From Butyrivibrio sp. (lineage in GTDB: Bacteria; Bacillota_A; Clostridia; Lachnospirales; Lachnospiraceae), in assembly GCA_024690635.1 (NCBI GenBank), contig JAILOW010000088.1, forward strand, positions 1 through 9,822: 9,822 nucleotides of DNA, given 5' to 3'. Positions within the stretch are counted from its first letter, which is position 1; each line of letters starts with the position of its first letter. Below, piece by piece: positions 1 to 5,502 of the stretch. The notes below the pieces were generated by a model, which saw only the letters and a program-made list of their open reading frames with translations, was not told the DNA's origin and did not search any database. The position numbers and the translations under genes are program-made.

Positions 1-51
1 GCCAAGAGAGCAGCAGATCTTGATCCTATCGAAGCTCTTAGAACCGAGTGA
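1..51 (+). CDS. C-terminal end of an FtsX/MacB-type ABC transporter permease (partial)
   Basis: Only the last 16 codons and the TGA stop are present; the 5' part lies outside the window. Frame 1 ends in AKRAADLDPIEALRTE. This closely matches the usual C-terminus of FtsX/MacB-family permeases, where the last transmembrane helix is followed by a short cytoplasmic tail of the form A-x-x-A-A-x-L-D-P-I-E-A-L-R-x-E. The other two forward frames give no recognisable peptide, and one is stopped early. Such permeases work with an ATPase to move lipids, peptides or lipoproteins, or to transmit mechanical signals. The stop is only 16 bp before rlmN, so co-transcription is likely. The family call rests on this tail alone. 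In many Clostridia rsmB precedes rlmN, but this tail does not look like RsmB. Confidence 0.7.
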   Translation, partial: AKRAADLDPIEALRTE

Positions 52-67
52 TGATCAGTATTAACTT

Positions 68-1138
68 ATGGAAAAAGAATATATTTTAGCAACAGACAAT
101 AAAATAGACTTAAAGTCCCTTGATATTGATGAACTTAAGGAATGCATAAAGGACATGAATGAACCGGCTTTCAGGGCAAAACAGCTCTATGAGTGGCTCC
201 ATGTCAAGCAGGCAGGTGGATATGATGAAATGACCAATATTCCCAAGTCCCTTAAGGAGAAGCTGGCCAGGGACTTTTCTTTTACAAACCTTGAAGTAGT
301 TGAGGTTCAGGAGTCTCATATTGATGAGACCAAAAAATTTCTTTTTGCGCTTTCTGACGGTAACGTTATTGAGAGCGTCTTCATGAAGTACAGGTTTGGA
401 GTCAGCGTCTGCATTTCATCCCAGGTGGGATGCCGCATGGGCTGTAAGTTCTGCGCATCTACCCTTGACGGCGTTGTAAGAAACCTCCTTCCTTCAGAGA
501 TGCTGGATCAGATATATTCCATTGCAAGATATACGGGAGAAAAGATTGGAAGAGTCGTTGTTATGGGAAGCGGAGAGCCGCTTGATAACTACGACAACCT
601 TCTTAGGTTTATAGAGCTTCTGACGGATGAAAACGGCATAAACATGGGCCAGAGAAACCTTACGGTATCAACCTGCGGCCTGGTTCCAAGGATCCTTGAG
701 CTCTCGGAGAAAAACCTCTCCATAAACCTTGCTCTTTCCCTTCATGCATCCAACAATGACAAGAGAAAAGAGCTGATGCCCATAGCCAATACCTACAGCA
801 TAGACGAAGTTCTTGATGCCTGCAGGACCTATTTTGACAGGACCGGAAGGCAGCTTACATTTGAATATTCCCTGGTGAGCGGGGTAAATGACAAGGATGA
901 GGATGCGGAGGAACTGTCCCGCCTTTTAAAGGGTCTTAACGCTGTTGTTAACCTCATTCCGGTCAATCCCATAAAGGAAAGAGACTACAAGCCTACAGAC
1001 CGCACCCATGCTCTTGCTTTCAAAAATAAACTTGAAAAAAGCCGAATAAATGTTACTATTAGAAGAGAAATGGGCAGGGATATCGATGGAGCCTGCGGAC
1101 AGCTCAGAAGGCGCCATCTTGAGGAAGAGAGGATCTAA
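68..1138 (+). CDS. rlmN: Dual-specificity 23S rRNA/tRNA adenine-C2 methyltransferase RlmN (radical SAM)
   Basis: RlmN methylates C2 of A2503 in 23S rRNA and of A37 in some tRNAs, supporting translational accuracy. The 356-aa length fits the family. The N-terminal accessory domain (about 15-85) has the typical FRAKQLYEWLH segment. The radical-SAM CxxxCxxC motif is at C122, C126 and C129. The two mechanistic cysteines are in place: C115 (equivalent to E. coli Cys118) and C343 in the GACGQLR motif (equivalent to the methyl-carrying Cys355). The SAM-contacting M-G-x-G-E-P motif is at 166-171. ATG 68 is the only plausible start, because an in-frame TAA lies at 62-64. There is no clear Shine-Dalgarno just upstream, so translation may depend on coupling to the preceding gene, which stops 16 bp earlier. 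The gene leads the conserved rlmN-stp-prkC-rsgA series. Confidence 0.97.
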   Translation: MEKEYILATDNKIDLKSLDIDELKECIKDMNEPAFRAKQLYEWLHVKQAGGYDEMTNIPKSLKEKLARDFSFTNLEVVEVQESHIDETKKFLFALSDGNVIESVFMKYRFGVSVCISSQVGCRMGCKFCASTLDGVVRNLLPSEMLDQIYSIARYTGEKIGRVVVMGSGEPLDNYDNLLRFIELLTDENGINMGQRNLTVSTCGLVPRILELSEKNLSINLALSLHASNNDKRKELMPIANTYSIDEVLDACRTYFDRTGRQLTFEYSLVSGVNDKDEDAEELSRLLKGLNAVVNLIPVNPIKERDYKPTDRTHALAFKNKLEKSRINVTIRREMGRDIDGACGQLRRRHLEEERI

Positions 1139-1174
1139 CCTGCTTATTTTGTGTGATTTAAAAGGTACTTCGTT

Positions 1175-1189
1175 GGGGAGGCTATTTTG
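1175..1189 (+). promoter_or_regulatory. Strong Shine-Dalgarno with TTG start codon for the PP2C gene
   Basis: GGGGAGG at 1175-1181 lies 5 nt before TTG at 1187-1189. No in-frame ATG occurs until residue 41 (within the ADGMGG metal-binding motif), so TTG must be the start. The peptide it begins, MLKTFSVTDIG, matches the usual N-terminus of this family. Confidence 0.85.
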
Positions 1190-1948
1190 CTTAAGACTTT
1201 TTCCGTAACGGATATAGGAAAAAAGCGAAAACTGAATCAGGATTATGTCTTTTCCTCAGACACAAGGATAGGGAATCTTTCCAATGTGTTCATCGTAGCA
1301 GACGGTATGGGAGGACATAACGCAGGGGATTACGCGTCGAGATTTACCGTGGATACCATGGTAGAAGAGATTGAGAAGTCTTTTGAACAAAGCCCCGTCA
1401 AGATCCTTGACAAGGCCATCAAGACTGCCAACCAAAAACTCAGGGAAAAAGCTTCTGAGAATCCGGCGCTTTTTGGCATGGGAACTACAGTTGTGGCATG
1501 CACAGTTCTTGGCAGATACCTGCAGGTTGCCAATGTGGGCGACAGCAGACTCTATGTTATCAACGATGAGATCACCCAGATCACAAGGGATCATTCTCTT
1601 GTGGAGGAAATGGTGCGCATGGGCGGCCTTGACAGAGAAGCTGCCAGAAACCACCTGGATAAAAATATAATCACAAGGGCTATAGGAGCCGATGAAACAG
1701 TCGACATCGACTTTTTTAACGTGGAACTGAATCGTGGGGACATTGTTCTCATGTGTTCTGACGGACTGACCAATATGCTTGAGGATGAAGAAATACGCAT
1801 GATCGTCAGCGGTCAGAGGGACATCATTGAAAAGGCACAAAAACTTGTGGAGGCTGCCAACAACAACGGCGGCAAGGATAATATTGCAGTTATCCTTATT
1901 GAACCTTTTGCGGATGAACCTGCACGTGACGGAGGACTGAATGGTTAA
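1187..1948 (+). CDS. stp: PP2C-family Ser/Thr protein phosphatase, partner of PrkC
   Basis: This metal-dependent (Mn/Mg) PPM/PP2C phosphatase should remove phosphate from PrkC and its substrates in the cytoplasm (PrpC in Bacillus, Stp elsewhere). The 253-aa length is standard for the small bacterial form. PP2C motifs are present in order: NQD with D19, ADGMGGHNAG with D39 and G40, GMGTT at 97-101, NVGDSR with D119, CSDGLTNM with D192, and KDNIAV with D231. There is no signal peptide or membrane segment. The gene starts at TTG and its last 8 bases overlap the start of the kinase gene, whose SD (GGAGG at 1931-1935) lies inside this gene. Kinase and phosphatase output is therefore probably translationally coupled. 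The assignment is firm; the gene name could equally be prpC. Confidence 0.96.
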   Translation: MLKTFSVTDIGKKRKLNQDYVFSSDTRIGNLSNVFIVADGMGGHNAGDYASRFTVDTMVEEIEKSFEQSPVKILDKAIKTANQKLREKASENPALFGMGTTVVACTVLGRYLQVANVGDSRLYVINDEITQITRDHSLVEEMVRMGGLDREAARNHLDKNIITRAIGADETVDIDFFNVELNRGDIVLMCSDGLTNMLEDEEIRMIVSGQRDIIEKAQKLVEAANNNGGKDNIAVILIEPFADEPARDGGLNG

Positions 1949-3968
1949 GATAGGAATGGTGATCGGGGATCGCTATGAGGTGCTGGAAAAGATCGGCACC
2001 GGCGGTATGTCCGATGTATATAAGGCAAAAGATCATAAGCTTAACAGACTTGTAGCTGTTAAGGTGCTGAAACAGGAGTTTTCTGAAAATGAGAACTTTG
2101 TTTCCAAGTTCAGGGTTGAGGCTCAGTCAACCGCAGGACTTATGCACCCCAACATTGTTAACGTCTACGATGTAGGCGACGAGGATGGCATCAACTACAT
2201 AGTCATGGAGCTGGTTGACGGCATTACCCTCAAAAAGTACATTGAAAAGAAGGTCAGATTATCCGTCAAAGAGGCGGTCAGCATAGCTATTCAGGTGGCT
2301 ATGGGACTTGAGGCTGCTCACAACAACAATATCATCCACAGAGATATCAAGCCTCAGAACATCATGATCTCCAAGGAAGGCAAGGTAAAGGTAACAGACT
2401 TTGGTATCGCCAAGGCTGCCACCAGCAATACCATCACTTCCAATGTTATGGGTTCTGTGCATTATACATCTCCGGAGCAGGCAAGAGGCGGCTACAGCGA
2501 TGCCAAGAGTGATATCTATTCACTTGGTATCACGCTTTTTGAGATGCTTACAGGCAGAGTTCCTTTTAACGGCGACACTACCGTTGCCATTGCCATCAAG
2601 CATATTCAGGAGGATCTTCCAAGCCCCGCTGAATTTAGTGATGACATACCCATCAGCGTAGAAAAGATAGTTCTTAAGTGCTGTCAGAAGAGTCCGGACA
2701 GACGTTATCAGAACGCGGCAGAGCTTATTTCGGACCTTAAAAAGTCCCTTATCACACCGGACAAGGATTTCGTATCCCTTACGGATCCTGACGAGGAGGG
2801 ACATACAAGAGTTGCCACAGAAGAGGATATGGCAGAAGCTGCCCAGGCTACAGGCAAAACCCTTTCTGATACTGACAAAATGAGACTTAACAGGGATGTC
2901 TTAAAAGAATATGAGACCAATCCCTACGATGATGACTACGAAAAAGACAGAAGAAAATCCCGCCGCGATATAGACGAGGATGACGACTTTTACGAATATG
3001 ACAGATCAAGGGACAGAAGGCGTGCGCCTGCTCAGCCCAGCAAGATCGAAAAGCTTACTATTGCAATGGCTATCGTATCCGCAATACTTGTGGGATTTAT
3101 TGTAATAGTATTTATCGGCAGATATTTGGGACTCTTTGGAGGAGCGGACGTTACATCCGATGATTCCGGCGCAGCTGTTTCACAGGAGCAGGATCAGGGC
3201 TCCGCAGACGGTATTCAGATACCTGATGTAACCAAGATGTCCTATGCAGAGGCCAAGGCAACCTTGACAGGCAAGGGTTTCAAGGTTGAAAAGGTAGAAG
3301 ATACAGCAAATACAGCAAAAAAGGATACCGTTGTATCCATGAGCCCCTCTGCGGGAGACAGGGCAAAAAGCGGAGCTACCATCAAGCTTACTGTCAGCAC
3401 AGGAGCCAATTATACAGCTTCAGCAACAACGGAGGTCAGTACAGCCAAGGCTGACGGACAGGTTACTGTTCCCAATGTCATCGGTATGACTTCCGAGGAT
3501 GCCACCATTACACTTGTGGAGGCAGGACTTACCCCCGGATCTGTTGTTGAGACCAGCAATGAAGATTCCAATCTGACAGGACTTATCTGTGCCCAGAGTA
3601 TAGCAGTGGGAACTTCCGTTTCCGAAGGCACTGTTATAAATATGGAGCTTTCCACAGGACCTGCCAGTGTTACATACAGCTACAATGCTGACATTGCAGC
3701 GCCCACCGAGGGAGAGAACTACAACATGGGTATCCCTGTAAAGGTTACTCTTGTCACTTCCGACGGCACAACGCTTCTTAGCACCACCACATCGGATTTT
3801 CCGGTTCAGGGTACCTACAAGGGCATCACAGCTCCCACAGGCACCATAACCTTTGTTTATACTGCTACAACACCTACCACTACCAATCCCGAGACCGGCG
3901 AGACCACCGGTGGAGATAACAGGGAGTACACCGTCACCAGAGCCGTGACTTTCACGCAGGAGAACTAA
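1941..3968 (+). CDS. prkC: PASTA-domain membrane Ser/Thr protein kinase (PrkC/PknB/Stk type)
   Basis: This Hanks-type kinase senses muropeptides or lipid II through extracellular PASTA domains and phosphorylates division, wall-synthesis and translation proteins. The kinase domain (about 11-270) has the glycine loop GTGGMSDV at 19-26, the ATP lysine K41, the alphaC glutamate (probably E60), HRDIKPQN with catalytic D135, DFG at 153-155, and SPEQ at 177-180. The Thr/Ser-rich activation loop, with T161, T164 and T166 as likely autophosphorylation sites, runs into GSVHY. A charged linker (about 327-361) precedes one transmembrane helix at about 372-395, so the kinase is cytoplasmic and the C-terminus external. 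Two PASTA repeats follow (about 424-487 and 506-573), then a Thr-rich, probably beta-sandwich domain (about 576-672). ATG 1941 has GGAGG 5 nt upstream; a second ATG at 1956 is less likely. Confidence 0.96.
   Translation: MVKIGMVIGDRYEVLEKIGTGGMSDVYKAKDHKLNRLVAVKVLKQEFSENENFVSKFRVEAQSTAGLMHPNIVNVYDVGDEDGINYIVMELVDGITLKKYIEKKVRLSVKEAVSIAIQVAMGLEAAHNNNIIHRDIKPQNIMISKEGKVKVTDFGIAKAATSNTITSNVMGSVHYTSPEQARGGYSDAKSDIYSLGITLFEMLTGRVPFNGDTTVAIAIKHIQEDLPSPAEFSDDIPISVEKIVLKCCQKSPDRRYQNAAELISDLKKSLITPDKDFVSLTDPDEEGHTRVATEEDMAEAAQATGKTLSDTDKMRLNRDVLKEYETNPYDDDYEKDRRKSRRDIDEDDDFYEYDRSRDRRRAPAQPSKIEKLTIAMAIVSAILVGFIVIVFIGRYLGLFGGADVTSDDSGAAVSQEQDQGSADGIQIPDVTKMSYAEAKATLTGKGFKVEKVEDTANTAKKDTVVSMSPSAGDRAKSGATIKLTVSTGANYTASATTEVSTAKADGQVTVPNVIGMTSEDATITLVEAGLTPGSVVETSNEDSNLTGLICAQSIAVGTSVSEGTVINMELSTGPASVTYSYNADIAAPTEGENYNMGIPVKVTLVTSDGTTLLSTTTSDFPVQGTYKGITAPTGTITFVYTATTPTTTNPETGETTGGDNREYTVTRAVTFTQEN
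3301..3318 (+). repeat. Two-copy 9-nt tandem repeat inside prkC (first PASTA domain)
   Basis: ATACAGCAA occurs twice head to tail at 3301-3309 and 3310-3318, in frame, giving a T-A-N-T-A-K stretch in a loop of the first PASTA repeat. It may be a small in-frame duplication that the loop tolerates. Chance is also possible. Confidence 0.5.
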
Positions 3969-3975
3969 ATCTTTG

Positions 3976-4890
3976 ATGCATGGAAAAATACTAAAAGGAA
4001 TCGCCGGCTTTTACTACGTAGAGGCTAAAAATGAGCGCCTATACGAGTGCAAGGCCAAGGGAATATTCAGAAAAACCGGCATAAAACCTATGGTAGGCGA
4101 TGACGTACAGATAGAAATAATCGATGAAGAAAAGGGACTTGGAAATCTCGCAGAGATCCTGCCCCGTAAAAACTCGCTTCTAAGACCGCCTGTAGCCAAT
4201 GTTGACCAGGCGGTTATTTTGTTTGCTATTGTTAAGCCTGATCCCAATTACAACCTTCTTGACCGCTTCCTTATCATGATGAGGCAGCAGGACCTTCCTG
4301 TTATCATCTGCTTTAACAAGCAGGATATTGCCACAAAAGAGGAGCAGCAGGAGCTTTATGATGCCTATGAAAAGTGTGGATACAAGGTCCTTTTCATAAG
4401 CGTAAAAGAAGAAAAGGGACTTGATGAGCTAAAAAGCCTTTTAAAGGGCAAGACCTCAACACTTGCAGGACCAAGTGGCGTCGGTAAGTCATCTTTACTA
4501 AATAAGCTTGTCCCCGATGCGGATATGCAGACAGGAGAGCTTAGCAGGAAGATCGAAAGGGGAAAGAATACCACCAGGCATTCGGAGCTCTTTTTCGTGA
4601 AAGAGCTCTCTGATGATGAGGAGGAGACCTTTATCATCGATACGCCGGGCTTTACCTCCCTTGAAATGCGGGATGTAAATACCGACAGCCTTATGAACTA
4701 TTACCCCGAGTTTGAGGAATATGAGCCTATGTGCAGATTTGGCGGATGCTCGCATATCGCTGAGCCCGGCTGCGGCGTAAAAGAGGCTCTTTCGGAAGGA
4801 AAGATATCAAAGGTCCGCTATGACAATTACTGCATCCTGTACAAGGAGCTTAAGAACATGCGGCCTGATTATTCAAAAAAAGTAAGATAA
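3976..4890 (+). CDS. rsgA: Ribosome small-subunit assembly GTPase RsgA (YloQ/CpgA)
   Basis: RsgA is a circularly permuted GTPase that binds the 30S subunit late in assembly. Numbering from the TTG at 3973, there is an N-terminal OB-fold (about 1-70) followed by G motifs in permuted order: G4 NKQD at 115-118, G1 GPSGVGKSS at 166-174, G2 around NTTRH at 199-203, and G3 DTPG at 223-226. A C-terminal zinc knuckle uses C254, C259, H261 and C267. The 304-305 aa length is typical. Two adjacent starts compete: TTG 3973 is 9 nt and ATG 3976 is 12 nt from AGGAGA at 3958-3963. I chose ATG because relatives usually begin close to M-x-G-K-I. In Bacillus, PrkC phosphorylates the orthologue CpgA just before the P-loop; T161 and T163 here are candidate sites by inference. 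The gene begins 7 bp after prkC ends. Confidence 0.95.
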   Translation: MHGKILKGIAGFYYVEAKNERLYECKAKGIFRKTGIKPMVGDDVQIEIIDEEKGLGNLAEILPRKNSLLRPPVANVDQAVILFAIVKPDPNYNLLDRFLIMMRQQDLPVIICFNKQDIATKEEQQELYDAYEKCGYKVLFISVKEEKGLDELKSLLKGKTSTLAGPSGVGKSSLLNKLVPDADMQTGELSRKIERGKNTTRHSELFFVKELSDDEEETFIIDTPGFTSLEMRDVNTDSLMNYYPEFEEYEPMCRFGGCSHIAEPGCGVKEALSEGKISKVRYDNYCILYKELKNMRPDYSKKVR

Positions 4891-4915
4891 TATCGGAAGG
4901 AACACAGATACTCAG

Positions 4916-5491
4916 ATGAAAATATACTTAACCAGACACGGACAGACAGATTATAACAAGCACAGGATGATGCAGGGAAGAAGCGATATTCCCCTTAACG
5001 AGGTGGGTATCGGACAGGCTAAGAGTAGGAGAGAGCTTCTTGGGGACATTCATTTCGATGCAGTGTACTCAAGCCCTTTGAAAAGAGCTGTAAAAACAGC
5101 ATCCATCATCGGAAACATTCCGGAGGAAGATATCATAAAAGACGAGCGCATCATCGAGGCGTGCTTTGGAAAATACGAACTTAAAAACTACTATTTATGC
5201 GGACCAAAGCTCATTTCCTACTGGGGAATACCGGAGGTTTTTCCGGCGCCAAAGGGAGTTGAGACCATAAAAGAGATGGTGGACAGGACCACTTCTTTTT
5301 TCAAAGATCTTGAAAAAGAAAACTACGAAAACGTACTTATTGTCTGCCACGGAGGCATCATAAGACCTATGAGGGGTTATCTTGAAAAAAGAAAGAACGG
5401 CATCATCTGGAGGCCAAGGCCCAAGAACTGCGAGATGTTCGTTTATGAATCAGACGGGGAAAACTACAGGCTTGTTGATGACATTTTCTGA
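4916..5491 (+). CDS. Histidine-phosphatase superfamily protein (phosphoglycerate mutase-like)
   Basis: This 191-aa cytoplasmic protein belongs to the branch 1 histidine phosphatases (GpmB/CobC-like). The signature LTRHGQT sits at residues 5-11, with R7 and the phospho-accepting H8. R57 in SSPLKRA is the second phosphate-binding arginine. E81 in ERIIEACFGKYE fits the acid/base residue, and H145 in VCHGG is the second catalytic histidine, so the active site looks intact. The substrate cannot be read from sequence: sugar phosphates, phosphoglycerate or alpha-ribazole phosphate are all possible, and no cobalamin genes are nearby to favour the last. The SD GGAAGGA (4895-4901) is 14 nt from ATG, unusually far, suggesting modest or coupled translation. 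It follows rsgA by 25 bp, where many relatives carry rpe, and its stop codon overlaps the SD of the next gene. Confidence 0.9.
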   Translation: MKIYLTRHGQTDYNKHRMMQGRSDIPLNEVGIGQAKSRRELLGDIHFDAVYSSPLKRAVKTASIIGNIPEEDIIKDERIIEACFGKYELKNYYLCGPKLISYWGIPEVFPAPKGVETIKEMVDRTTSFFKDLEKENYENVLIVCHGGIIRPMRGYLEKRKNGIIWRPRPKNCEMFVYESDGENYRLVDDIF

Positions 5492-5502
5492 GGGGGATAG
5501 CA

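Noticed and set aside
1139..1186. Gap between rlmN and the PP2C gene as a promoter or RNA element
   Set aside because: It is only 48 bp, with no paired -35/-10 boxes and no stable hairpin; it holds just the SD of the next gene.
1256..1840. A 194-codon open frame on the minus strand opposite the PP2C gene
   Set aside because: It lies wholly opposite a gene with intact catalytic motifs, shows no recognisable domain, and its composition is what the complement of that gene would give.
4585..4608. Perfect 9-bp inverted repeat (GAGCTCTTT / AAAGAGCTC, 6-nt loop) inside rsgA
   Set aside because: It has no T-run after it and sits within a coding segment where Glu-Leu-Phe and Lys-Glu-Leu codons produce the complementarity. 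It is most likely chance, although a local mRNA hairpin cannot be excluded.
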